The translations under genes were made by a program, and so were the position numbers. Shown here piece after piece: positions 43,612 through 55,049 of a stretch of 64,000 nucleotides of DNA; the stretch's first letter is position 1, and each line of letters starts with the position of its first letter. Location of the stretch: assembly GCA_024291935.2 (NCBI GenBank), contig CM044311.1, positions 27,904,001-27,968,000 on the forward strand. Reading direction: 5' to 3'. The notes beneath the pieces were generated by a model that saw nothing but the letters and a program-made list of their open reading frames with translations, had not been told where the DNA came from and did no database searches. This DNA is from Okapia johnstoni. Taxonomy: Eukaryota; Chordata; Mammalia; Artiodactyla; Giraffidae.

Positions 43612-44506
43612 AGTTCACAACTTTATACCCAGTTGAAAATTCCTAATATTTAAATTCTCTCTGTTTAATGACTGGTATATTTTTCATTCCCTTACTGGAC
43701 CTTGATGGAGACAACGGCCAAAGAAAAACAGTGGAAGTTCATATTTTTTAAGAACAAAGGCTATTCACTTTGTGAATATGTATATATCATGTATATATCA
43801 CCCAACATACATGTGACTCCCTAGAAAACTTTCAGGAGGCAGAGGAGGGTGAAGAGAACCAAGGGGTGAAGCCAACTCTTGACATGTGTGGTTTAGAATA
43901 TGTGCCCTTACAGCATTTCTTTCACGATGAAGAGCCACTGGATAGCTCTTTGCATTTTTTTCCTCCAAGGTCATAAAGTCACATCTTCACAGCAGTGGCA
44001 AGATGGATTTTCATGATGCAATCTGGCTAATAATGGGTTTCTTGCAGAACCAGGATGTTTCAATGACCTGAGGTTATTCTGGAAGCTGCAATTACCTAAA
44101 GAGAATAACTGTAAGAACTCTTATTTATGGGAATTCAGGAAAATGTTATAGAGGTACACCATTGAGGTGGCCATATATGTAAACTGTGGTTGAGAGAAAC
44201 ATTTTTTCAGCATTGAGATAAAATTCCTATCTTCAGTGACTGTGGTATAACAGATCCTTCTCTATTGACCCTCATTTTCTATAAAATTTTATGGTTGTAC
44301 AATTTCAAGTTATCCATAAAAGTTCAATTATGTTAAGTAAGTCTTAAAGGCCAACATCACTGTTATTCTGAAAATCAAAGTGGTTGGTTAACTGTTTTCT
44401 AACTGTGTTCTCATGAATCAAGCTAGTTAATTATAGGTACAGTTCTTTTTGTGCAATTAGTTCAAGGCTCTATTCCATCAAGTATAACCATCTAAAAGTA
44501 AATTCT
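43612..44506. other. Unique non-coding sequence
   Basis: About 900 bases, no repeat or coding signal recognised. Confidence 0.45.
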
Positions 44507-44545
44507 ATTAGATTTTGGCCTTTTGGCTGAGAGCAGGCATAGTAT
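44507..44545 (+). pseudogene. Possible U2 snRNA 5'-end fragment
   Basis: Aligned without gaps to the first 39 bases of U2 snRNA, 28 positions match, including an exact GGCCTTTTGGCT core and the terminal TAGTAT. From position 7 on, 26 of 33 match, with most differences C/T or A/G. The Bov-tA head begins 2-4 bases later. Short length makes chance similarity possible. Confidence 0.4.
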
Positions 44546-44547
44546 GA

Positions 44548-44690
44548 GGGCTTCCTATGTAGCACAGTGGTAAATAATCTACCCGCCAATGAAGGAGACA
44601 CAAGATACACATGTTCAATCCCTGGATTGAGAGGATCCCCTAGAGTAGGAAATGGCAATTTTCTTCAGTATTCTCGCTGGAAAATTCCAT
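44548..44690 (+). mobile_element. Bov-tA SINE, 3'-incomplete, sense
   Basis: The head and middle are present (gagggcttcctatgtagcac to 'gaaaattccatgactgagca'). The last third, with the tail-derived 'ggctacagtcc' block, is missing, unlike most copies here, which are truncated at the head. Confidence 0.82.
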
Positions 44691-44819
44691 GACTGAGCAC
44701 ACAGCATACACCAGCTTTCCTAAGTTATTGGTCATTACAAATGCAATTTCATCTGCTTTTGAAAAAAATGTCACCAAAAATCTCAAAAGCATCTTTTTCT
44801 GTCTTATAAAAGCAAGTAC

Positions 44820-46016
44820 AACGAACTTCCAGATGTTCAAGCTGGTTTTAGAAAAGGCAGAGGAACCAGAGATCAAATGGCCAACACAGCTGGGTCATCG
44901 AAAAAGCAAGAGAGCTCCAGAAAAACATCTACCTCTGCTTTATTGACTATGCCAAAGCCTTTGACTGTGTGGATCACAATAAACTGTGGAAAATTCTTAA
45001 AGCGATGGGACTACAAGACCACTTGACCTGCCTCTTGAGAAACCTGTATGTAGGTCAGGGAGCAACAGTTAGAACTGGACATGGAACAACAGACTGGTTC
45101 CAAATAGGAAAAGGAGTATGTCAAGGCTGTATATTGTCACCCTGCTTATTTAACTTATATGCAGAGTACATCATGAGAAATGCTGGGCTGGAGGAAGCAC
45201 AAGCTGGAGTCAAGATTGCTGGGAGAAATATCAATAACCTTAGATAAGCAGATGACACCACCCTTATGGAAGAAAGCAAAGAAGAACTAAAGAGTCTCTT
45301 GATTAAAGTGAGAGAGGAGAGTGAAAAAGTTGGCTTAAAGCTCAACATTCAGAAAACTAAGATCACGGCATCTGGTCCCATCACTTCATGGCAAATAGAC
45401 GGGGAAACAGTGGAAACAGTGGCTGACTTTATTTTTCTGGGCTCCAAAATCACTGTAGATGGTGATTGCAGCCATGAAATTAAAAGATGCTTGCTCCCTG
45501 GAAGGAAAGTTATGACTAACCTAGACAGCATATTAAAAAGCAGAGGCATTACTTTGCCAACAAAGGTTCGTCTAGTCAAGGCTATGGTTTTTCCAGTGGT
45601 CATGTATGGATGTGAGAGTTGAACTATAAAGAAAGCTGAGCACTGAAGAATTGATGCTTTTGAACTGTGGTGTTGGAGAAGACTCTTGAGAGTCCCTTGG
45701 ACTGCAAGGAGATCCAACCATTCCATCCTAAAGGAGATCAATCCTGGGTGTTCATTGGAAGGACTGATGTTGAAGCTGAAACTCCAATACTTTGGCCACC
45801 TGATGCGAAAAGCTGGCTCATTGGAAAAGACCCTGATGCTGGGAAAGATTGAGGGCAGGAGGAGAAGGGGACGACAGAGGATGAGATGGTTGGATTCCAT
45901 CACTGACTCAATGGACATGAGTTTGGGTAAACTCTGGGAATTGGTGATGGACAGAGAGGCCTGGCATGCTGCGGTTCATGGGGTCTCAAAGAGTCGGACG
46001 CAACTGAACTGAACTG
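44820..46016 (+). mobile_element. BovB LINE, 1.2 kb, sense
   Basis: 5'-truncated within the RT domain (first recognisable codons NELPDVQAGFRKG-like), ending in the exact 'actgaactgaactgaac' motif. It is the inverted counterpart of 39011-40190. Confidence 0.95.
44969..46012 (+). pseudogene. BovB RT remnant broken by three in-frame stops
   Basis: The frame from the motif A region (VDHNKLW) to the end (SKSRTQLN) has no frameshift but three stops. TAA at 45245-45247 replaces the Tyr of the YADD catalytic motif, TGA at 45620-45622 replaces the Trp of CESWT, and TGA near 45645 replaces an Arg (CGA). Motif B GKGVCQGCILSPCLFNLY is intact. One base was lost near 44885, upstream of motif A. Confidence 0.9.
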
Positions 46017-46065
46017 AACAATGGAATATCAAATGTCATATGGCTACAGTGACTGTTTTGGTACA

Positions 46066-46330
46066 TTTGTTGTTCAGGTGCTGTCATGTCCACTCTTTGA
46101 GATCCCATGCACTGGAGCATGCCAGCCTTCCCTGTCCTTCACTATCTCCTGGAGTTTCCTCAAACTCATGTCCATTGAGTCGGTGATGTCATCAAATCTT
46201 CTCACCCTCTGTCATCCTTCTCTTGCCCTCAATCTTTCCCATAATCAGGGTCTTTTCCAGTGAATTGGTTCTTTGCATTAGGTTGCCAAAGTATTGGAGC
46301 TTCAGCTTCAGCATCAGTCTTTCAGTTGAT
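46066..46330 (-). mobile_element. BovB 3' fragment, antisense, diverged
   Basis: Reversed 3' region from 'gttgttcaggtgctgtcatg' to 'gcttcagcatcagtctttca'. Several small deletions. Only 50 bases from the 3' end of the sense BovB, so the two copies meet tail to tail. Confidence 0.85.
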
Positions 46331-47923
46331 GCTGAAATTTGGTTTCAGGTTCACCCAGCGCAGGTGTCATTAGAGGTCACTAAATCTGTGGCTACTTCTG
46401 TTCTTGCTACTATTGCCACAGCTGCCTCAGCACAAACTTGCTACGAAAAATGAAAATTAATGAGTAATAAGTCAACAAATCCTGGTGATTCTAGCTTGTC
46501 AATCACCTCTACCAAAGGAAGATGGTCTCTGTTCTTGTATCAGTCAGAGTCTAGCTTAGAGCTGCAGTAGATATCTGAACAGATATAATTTCATATAAAG
46601 ATTTTAAGCTATGTAGAAAGTTGTTAATGAACTCAACAGAAAAAAAGAAACTACCAAAAATAGAAATTATGAAAATAGCAATTGCAGGAAGCAGAGACCA
46701 AGCCTAGGTCTAAGTGAAAAAAGAAGAGGTTGGAATTATTTATTTTAAAAGCTTTAAAGGAGAGACTTATGGAGGTGAAACTCAGACATTTAAGGAGATA
46801 GAGCTGGTGGACCGGTGCCTGCTTTCTCTGCAGAAGATGTGATGAGGCTATTTCTATGAGTTTGGTAGTAGTTGGGGGAATCCAAACAAGATGTACCTGT
46901 AGCTATGGAAGAAAGTGCCACAGCTGGGGTTTAGAAGCAGTGTCAGAGTGATGATGGAAAGAGTTAATATAGTAGGTCTGATGTTGCTCTTTGAAGGGCT
47001 TGCTAGTTAAGGTTGTCATGTAGAAACTTGGCTGAGATTTCCCTTGTGTTACTAAATAATACGGCTGTTTTATGTGCCTTGGGCACTGAAATCTGCTATA
47101 CCAGTTTTCCTAGATTGTGCAAACAATGTGATTGATAGTAAATACCTGCCATGCTTCTGGGATCTGGAATTTTGGAAATCATAAATGGTTTTGCAGGGAG
47201 AAAGTCCCAGTGCCACCAGCCACCAGTGAAAACTCTGGACTTGAAAAACATCAGCACCATGGAAGCATGAGATAGCCCTCATTTCTGTCCCCTAATTCAA
47301 CAACAAAAGTCTGGCATCTACCCACTGACAAAAGTGCCTTTGTGGAACCTCTGGGATCTAGCACCATATGTCAAGGGACCAAGGCAGAGACTGGCCCACC
47401 CAGGCATTGAGTGATAGACAGGTAGGTCTTGGTCCTGGTTGTGGATCCTGCAGAGACTTTTTAAATGGCTCTAGCCCTTCCTCTGTGGTCCAGGAGCCTC
47501 TGGAAAACACTGTTAGACAATCACCCACAGACAAGAGAGCCTTTGTAGAAGTCCAACTTTCTAGAGGAGAAGCTCCACCTCATTGCTGGAGCAAAAAATT
47601 ACAAGTCTGGACACATCGGACTGAGTGAGAAGAATGGCTTGACTTTACCCACAGCCCCCTTTCCCCAAGGCAACAGGGCTCAAGCCAAGAGAGATCTTCT
47701 TGGCCCATCTTCTCCAGGATTCTCCCACAGGGCATAGCAGAAGCATATGGGAGAGCCCTCGGCTTCCCCAGCCATGTGGAATGCTGCCAAAGAAGCTCAT
47801 TTCTCTCTCTCCTCATCTAGATCCCTGAATTATGAGCTGCATGACTTGGTTGGGGTGGGGGGTAGAGGGTGTGGGCAGGAAGAGGCTGAGAGTGCAACAG
47901 ACAGAACCCATCTAGGGTATTAA
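46331..47923. other. 1.6 kb unassigned sequence, probably an old repeat
   Basis: Composition is higher in GC than the unique blocks and carries several short frames (70-86 codons) on both strands without known domains. The texture suggests an ancient transposon or LTR internal segment, but I cannot name it. Confidence 0.35.
47852..47875 (+). other. Putative G-quadruplex motif
   Basis: Four G-runs (GGGG, GGGGGG, GGG, GGG) separated by loops T, TAGA and TGT fit the G3+N1-7 pattern. The only strong match I noticed in the window. Confidence 0.7.
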
Positions 47924-47935
47924 AAGACATGAATC

Positions 47936-48095
47936 TGGGACTTCCCTGGTGGTTCAGTGGCTAAGACTCCATGCTCCCAGTGCAGGAGGCCCAGTTTGAT
48001 CCCTGGTCAGGGAACTAGATCCCACATGCCCCAACTAAAGTTTCCATGTGCTGCAGCTAAGACCTGCCTCAGCCAAATGATTTTTTTTTTTTTTT
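47936..48095 (+). mobile_element. CHR-type tRNA SINE, sense, with duplication
   Basis: Head 'gggacttccctggtggttca' and body 'ccctggtcagggaactagat'. Ends in 15 T residues instead of poly-A. Perfect 12-bp flanks AAGACATGAATC (47924-47935 and 48096-48107) include the poly-T within the insertion. Confidence 0.88.
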
Positions 48096-48107
48096 AAGAC
48101 ATGAATC

Positions 48108-48424
48108 CTACTAATTGCATCATGGACTCTATCAAGAAGCTCACCCATGGGCCACTGGGAACACCTTAGCCACAGATCCCCTGATATAATTAACATGAAG
48201 ATATACAACTCACCAGTAAAGGTAAGCTGATAGACAACTTCAGTATAATACAGTAAAATGTTAAACACTTAACTCTAGCATCAAGGTTAAAAGATCAAAA
48301 TATTAATAGTAACTATAGCTATAACAAGTTGTGAATGAATGCACAATATGAAAAGAGAGAAATTGTGGCATCAAAAACATAGAAGAAGGAAGAAAATGTG
48401 TGAAGTTTTTGTATGCAATCAAAG
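48108..48424. other. Unassigned non-coding sequence
   Basis: Continues the sequence interrupted by the CHR SINE; nothing recognised. Confidence 0.4.
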
Positions 48425-48431
48425 TTCACTT

Positions 48432-48598
48432 AAGGGGCTTCCCCGCTTTTATCCCTGGGTCAGGAAAATTCCTTGGAGAAGGAAATGGCAACAAAATCCA
48501 GTATTCTTGACTTGGAAATCCCATGGACAGAGGAGCCTGGTGGGCTACAGCCCATGGAGTCTCAGAGTTGGACACAACTGAAGTGACCGAACACGCAA
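48432..48598 (+). mobile_element. Bov-tA SINE with internal deletion, sense
   Basis: The start of the head (gggcttccc) is joined directly to 'tatccctgggtcagg', losing about 45 bases of the tRNA-like part including the B-box region. TTCACTT flanks both ends (48425-48431, 48599-48605). Confidence 0.88.
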
Positions 48599-48605
48599 TT
48601 CACTT

Positions 48606-50548
48606 GTTAGCAGTGTCAAACAGGCTACATTATAAGATGTAAGCTGGATCTAGGCAGAGATTAGGATCACCTCTCTGCTGTTTTCCTATTTTGAGGGATT
48701 TTCCTAATTTTCAGTTATTCTGTTAAGTTTGTCTTAATGTTTGACATGTCAGTTTTTTTTGCCACCCAGACTGCTCATGGTTGGCGGATGCATTCAGTAA
48801 AGAAAAGCATCTAACTCACAAATCTGCATCCACATCATTCTATCTTTAGCGAGTAGATTTCTTCTGCTTTCATCCTGCTTTTCCAGAATGCTTCCTCTGG
48901 TTTTCAAAGGCTTGAACAATTTTGCCAAGGATTTGTCAGTTTACTCTTTGAATTTGTGTTTCGCTCCCAAATTTGAACAAGAAGCTCCTTCCTACACGTT
49001 CATATTATCCCTCCCTGTACTTACTTCCTTAAACATCATAGATTTTATACCTGGAGAGTTTCTTAGAAAGAGTATAATCATCTCATTTTATGTAAGAAGC
49101 ACCAGGAGTCTTGAAAGTTGAGATGAGTAGTCCAGGGTCACAGAACCAGTTAATGGCTTGGTTTCCTAATTTAGTCTTGATGAATCGCCATGATGCCTGT
49201 GCCAGGAGCACTGTGTGGTTCAACTGAAAGATACCATTCCAGCCATCAGTACATTCATATCTGTTTTGGGGAAATCAAATACACACAATAAAGTATAGTG
49301 TGAAAAATTCTAAAACCAACTTGGCTCCTAATTCAAAGTCTAACTAAATATAGACAGGAGAGTAATAGGGCTGCAATTTCAGGCAATGCACCTACTATGT
49401 GTTTATTAAACTTAAAGCCTTATCAAAGGGAAAATGTTAACACATCATAAATTCATATAGTTTTTCAGGTCCCAAATGTATAGTGCTGGTAAATACATCA
49501 TTCCTATGGTACTGGTTAAGTGTTAGAAAGGCTTTTGAAATTTTGGCAAGTAAAAAAAACAAAATTAAGTGCTTGGCTTTCTGTGTCTCTCTCATTACGA
49601 ATCCTCTGCAAATCTTTTCTAATAGAAAACTGTATCCTATTTCTAGGTATAAAAGATATAAAGACTCATCTTTAGGAAACTTCAGTTTCTTCTTCATCCT
49701 TTCATCTTTGGATCTGTTAACAGGAAAGGCATAATTTGTTTCTAGAGAATTCCTGTGTATTAAGAAAGCTCTTGTTTGCATTTTAAGAGCAGAAGCTTGT
49801 TTTACTTGTTTGTTTCATGAAGACTCCTTTTCATAATGGAATGACATAGGCATAGGGCTAAATTGGCTACTAAAATATCAGAATTGATAAATTATACAAG
49901 GAAGGAAATAAGTAGAAAATAGATTATTTAATTTTATGTAAATATTTAATGTTTTTTATTTGTGGCATATAACATAATTTTCTTTAAGACCACATTTATA
50001 TTCAAGGCCAGTTGCTACTTTTACAGATACACTCCATTTAGTTTTTGCTTAAAGCCTTTGAATGGCTTATTATGTGAACTGGTTTAAAGTAATTAACATA
50101 TTATAAAAACAGTGCTTTTAAAACTCTAGGAGCAAATAAATTTGTGTTATTTAATCAGTTATTTCATTTGAATTAAAAGTTTTATAGATTAGGAATTAAA
50201 ATTTCCAATGCTTTTGTAAAATTCCTCCTTATTTTCAAATGGGAAGCAGCATTCTGTTACCTTTGTCAGGTGGCCAAATAAATCTTTTGACTCACAGAAA
50301 TAGAAAGAACCTATCTTATCATATTCTCCCTGCAAAAAAAAAAAAAGGGAAGAATTTTGAAGTTAAAAGTAATGTTTTGAAGCTGATTGAACCAAAACCC
50401 TTTGAAGTGTAATTTTTAGACAAGCAGAGAGTTGTGGAGATCTTCACATAATAGGTTCCACAAGTGGCCACAGACTTATTAAACTTATTTATGTAAACAC
50501 TGAGGTTAATATCTGTTGACTGGGAATACAATGATTATAAGAGAGTTT
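48606..50548. other. Mostly unique non-coding sequence
   Basis: Almost 2 kb with only a possible MIR fragment (49060-49175) and a 13-A run at 50334. Minus-strand frame 49437-49781 (114 codons, Lys/Leu-rich) has no recognised domain. Confidence 0.4.
49060..49175 (+). mobile_element. MIR-like SINE fragment
   Basis: 'taatcatctcattttatgta' followed by 'gagatgagtagtccagggtc' and 'acagaaccagttaatggc' follows the MIR core-to-3' order. Confidence 0.45.
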
Positions 50549-50559
50549 CATGGGTCTGA

Positions 50560-50785
50560 GGGCTTTCCAGATGGTGCTAGGGGTAAAGAACCCACCTGCC
50601 AATGCAGGAGACCTTAGATATCTGTGTTCTATCCCTGGATCAGGAAGATCCCCTAGAGGAGGGCACACCAACCTGTTCTAGTATTCTTGACTGGAGAATC
50701 TCATGGACAGAGGATCCTGGTGGGCTACAGTCCATAAGGTCACAAAGAGTCAGACACCACTGAGGCGACTTAGCATGCACACACA
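50560..50785 (+). mobile_element. Bov-tA SINE, sense, with target-site duplication
   Basis: Full-length with a short CA-type tail (gcatgcacacacaca). Flanks CATGGGTCTGA (50549-50559) and CATGGGTTTGA (50786-50796) differ at one base. Confidence 0.93.
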
Positions 50786-51602
50786 CATGGGTTTGAAGAG
50801 TAAAACTTTTTTTGTAATCAGGTCCAGAGATCAGAAAAGAGGAGCTTATTGGTAATGGTTATGCTGAAGTGGTACTTTTTGGGAGCAAAAAATGAATTTT
50901 ATGTTCAAAAGTAATTTAGGTGGAACTTTATCTTATTTTTGAAAGTTAATACTTAAAATGAAAACAAGGTCAGAGAAAAGGAAATAGTTCAAGCAAATCC
51001 AAGAACCCATGTTGGGTATGATTTTCACACAAAAAAATCATGATTGGTAATATGCCTATTGGTTCGGCTATGGCCGTTGGTTTGGGAATATGATTTTTGA
51101 ATATCCACATTTCAAAGTGAATCTTTCTTTCTGGGAGAGTGGAAAGTGAATTACATCAGGCAATTCAAGAAGCAGAAAAAGACCTCATTAAGGTACTAGA
51201 TATCAATGCCTTCCACACTAGCCTTCCTGACATTCTTACCATGACGATGAATTTATGATTTTTAACCACTGCCCTCCATTTAAGGATTAATATGTTTACC
51301 TATGCAAATATTAATTTTGGAAGTAAATTAGTTTATTATACTGAGTGGACATTTGAAGATATGAGATACAAAATAGATACATTTTGATGATGCATGAAAC
51401 GAGGCAAGTCTAGATGACACACTGTGACCTGGGTTGTAAGTATTCCCAGAAGAGAGAGGAGAAAGGGAAGATACTGATGTTGAATGGCATACTGTTTTGC
51501 TGTGAGTTTGCAGAAAGTGATATTTGAATAAAGGTAAGTCCCCTTAAAAAAGCATGTTGATACTACTCATTAAAAATTAAGGACTCACTAAGGAAAAAAG
51601 AT

Positions 51603-51639
51603 TATATATGTATGTATATATATATATATATATATATAT
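51603..51639. repeat. (TA)n microsatellite
   Basis: TA repeats with two GTATG interruptions at the left, then about 12 pure TA units. Confidence 0.9.
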
Positions 51640-52618
51640 CTTAAAAATTTTTTAAACTATCTTTATGCTATATTTGTAAGAGTAAAGGCTTGACATTCAA
51701 ATGTTTAACTGCTCTTTTTTTTTTTTTTTTCCCCAAGTAAACCTCAGACAAAACGTTGTCGGCAAAGAAATTAATCAGTCTAAGAAAGAAACGGAAAATT
51801 GGTTTTGAGTCAGATTTAAGATTATAACCCAGGAATAGCAGCTCTGAAATCTCTGAGAACTGTTTCCCCCTTTAGAAGTCAAGGTAGAGTTATATGAGTT
51901 TTGAGACTGAAGGCTGTATATTAAATGTCCTATTACTGACGGTTTACACAAATCAGATCTAAGTGTCATCACGGCCCCTTACAAGATCAAGAAGGAATAT
52001 TAACTTTAAGGAATTGCCTCGATGCTAGGAGAATGCTGCTCTTTATGGCTGAGCAGGTATTTCTGCTGATGGGGAGGTTAGTCGATGCATGGCACAGATA
52101 CACAATGCAAATGGGGGGTAGAGGAGGCCAAAGGGCAGAGAAAATTTTTTTATGTGTACATTTTTGTCTTGCCGTAAAATATGACTTCTTTTTCATAAAA
52201 CTATATTTTATATTTCTAAAACCAACAGATTTTAACGGTGGATCATTTTTCTTACATTAATTACACAGGTACTGGTTTCTTAGCTGGAGATCAAGTATAC
52301 TACCAGTGTCAGTTTAGAGATAAATACCTTTGAAATCCTGATAGAGAAAGAGCTATAGAAATAACATGTGCCACCTCAAGTTTGTAAAATGGCCTCCGTG
52401 CATCATACAGCTTGTCTCAGATGGAGACCGAGAAAGCAAGGTCATTTTTAATCTCTACGTGCATCTTGCTTTCCTGGCTCCACACTAATCATTCATTGTG
52501 CTTCACATATTGGAAGGGAGAAGATGAAGGATATAGAAGAATTCACTTTGAAAACACGTAGTCAATGTTGCATATCCAAAAGCTCCCAGGGGATTAAACA
52601 ATCAGAAAGCCCCACATC

Positions 52619-52626
52619 ATTTGCAT
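52619..52626 (+). promoter_or_regulatory. Octamer (POU/OCT) motif
   Basis: ATTTGCAT is followed at once by TTTAATGG, a homeodomain-like core, inside the repeat-poor island. An 8-base match alone is weak. Confidence 0.25.
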
Positions 52627-54029
52627 TTTAATGGATAAAATAAGAGTTGAAACATTTCTTTACACTTAAACTACCACGAAAAAGCCTGTGTAGTTAATAG
52701 GACTGAAGTAGTGGGGAGAGGGAGGAAGTGGGGTCTCTATAAAATTTAAGGAAAATTTATTTCTTTTAGAGAATTGGAGCTGGGCTGATTAAGTCAAGGT
52801 GCCTGTCGCTGCTAGAGACACATTTTCCTAATGAAAAGTACTGTAACTTCAGACCTTTCACATTTTCCATGAATAGATGTCATTACTCATTATCACATTT
52901 ATCATTACTTGTAAAACAGTGAGGTGACAGCAGGGGAATGGACTAAAATAGCGCTGAAGAAAATTTGGTCCTGGCTTAGGTAATTTAAATGAAAGCTTTT
53001 TTGTTTTGCAAAAGCAAAAACAACCTCCATCCTTACTCCATCATACCTTTGGGAAGGAAACTCACACGAGGTAGTGGGCCATTTTTATGAAAAGTGACCA
53101 CAGTTTCTGTCCCTCCTCCTCTAATTCTGAATTAGAAATGATAAAGAGCTTGATTGGTAAAATTCTGAAACAGATAATGAGTTTTTAAAGTGATAATTAC
53201 TGAATCTCCTTATTTTTAGAAACCCATTAACAGGTATCTCTTTAGGCATGGAAAAAAAAAATCTTCATAAATATTGAATTGTGCTATCACAGGTACAAGC
53301 TTCTTTCAAATTATGGAACCAGACTAATTTCACAGGAACTATTTTCTATTAATTGGTTTTAAGATTTAATCAAGTAAAGACATCATTTATTAATTCTAGT
53401 TTGAAAAACCAGAAAGAAAAGGTATAACCTGATTATCTTTAGTCAAACATCCTCACATGTTCATTTGAGTTAGAAACTGAAAACAAAAGGTGCCACTGAG
53501 CCTTGTAAGTTTCTCCAATTCAAAGAACAGGATTTATCAATGGGAGTCTGCGGCAGGCCTTAGAGTGATCTCTCACTGCCTAAAGAGAGAATGGAGACAG
53601 TTTGGCTAGACTTGTAACAAGGATAGAATAGCAGTTTGTTGAATTCTTAATTAGCCTAGCTGGCAGGAAGAAGGCAGCAAACCCTACATTACAGTCGAAG
53701 TTCAGCAACGCCACATTTCCAATAAGCAAATCTTGACTATGTTCTTCAGATACTAAGTGGTAGTGAAACCATTAAGAGGTCCCAAAGCATACAATCTTGA
53801 AAGCTGAAGATTATTACCCCTTGTAGACAGGAAAGTCCCATAGCTATCTAGGTTCTATCGGCTGCTCAACGTTCTCTCAGTTGTTGACAAGGCCCCATTC
53901 AGAGCACATAGATATTTTCGAATGTAATGATTATATGTTATTAATACTTGCCACCAACTGATCAAGATAATGTACTGGACCTAAGACATTACAGATGATG
54001 ATGAGGAAACAATTCAAAACACAAACATA

Positions 54030-54051
54030 CTATAGATCTGTAGATCTATAG
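54030..54051. other. Perfect 10-bp inverted repeat, 2-base spacer
   Basis: CTATAGATCT-GT-AGATCTATAG: both arms match exactly. Located in the repeat-poor island. Confidence 0.8.
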
Positions 54052-55049
54052 ATTAGACTCATTTTTACTCTAGGACTTGTAATGTATAAAATAGGCAAAT
54101 AAGGGTTTTGCAAATTATTGTAGAAGTAGATTTGCCAATGTTTGCCACTGACAGATTTATTACTAGAAACAACCCTTGTTTGCAATGTAAGACATTTTTA
54201 TAGCAAGGAATCTGACTTCAGAAATGTGTCTTTTCTAACTTTCTCTGTAAGTTTTTGATGTCTGTATTCTCTTTCCCATCTTCACTGCTAAGCTAATCTA
54301 ACTATTGCTTATTGATTTTCAAGAAAAATATGATAAGTGAATTTTTAATCTTGTATTTTTTAATTATTCACAAGGCTAAATGGAGATAGGAAATCAAAGT
54401 TATCAGCAAGTGTTCTTATTAAACATAGGGAGTGTGTTCTGGAGCTTTCTAGTTTTGAATGATCATGAAGATTATTTGAATTGAAGGCATTCAGGTTGGG
54501 GCAGAAGCTTATCTTCCTATTTGTGTTATTTACATAATTAAATTACAGGACCTGTGCCCCATCTGTGGGGTTGCCAGAAGGTGAACTGATCATTGAAGAT
54601 GACTTTTTTTCTTCCTGGGTTCCTATCACAAGTCAGGTGATCATTAAAAAATAGCTGGACTATCGTTAATCACAACTTCAGCTCTGGGAAACCTTGAATA
54701 AAAGTTAAGGATTCCATAAAACGTCAAAAAGCAACATTTACTGTAAAGGCATTGTTTTTGATGCCCTCTTCTCCTCAAAATATAGAAGTGTTTGTCCAGG
54801 AACAAAGACTATCTTACTCAATCTAAGGCCACATTTACATGTCCTTGGAAGAAATTTCACATTTGCATTCTTGAGCAATAAAACTGAGCAGAAAAAAGGA
54901 AACTAATCTTGTTTATGCGCTAATTTCTTAGAGACTAAAGTATTACAATAACCTCTCTGATAATTAAAATTGTCAACCCCAAACTATTTTTAAAAGAGGT
55001 TTGAAAACTAGTAGGACTTGCTTGTGTTTGTATGGCTTATTATATTTCC

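Larger units (their letters stand above)
50797..55049. other. 4.25-kb repeat-poor island
   Basis: No Bov-tA, BovB, CHR or recognisable L1 is found across this stretch, in a window that otherwise averages one ruminant repeat per ~1.4 kb. Only a (TA)n run (51603-51639) and a poly-T (51714-51731) break it. It is rich in homeodomain-type TAAT cores. No exon recognised. Such islands in gene-poor DNA often hold conserved enhancers; that is inference. Confidence 0.5.

Noticed and set aside
45349..45918. 189-codon minus-strand open frame
   Set aside because: Antisense shadow of the sense BovB at 44820-46016.
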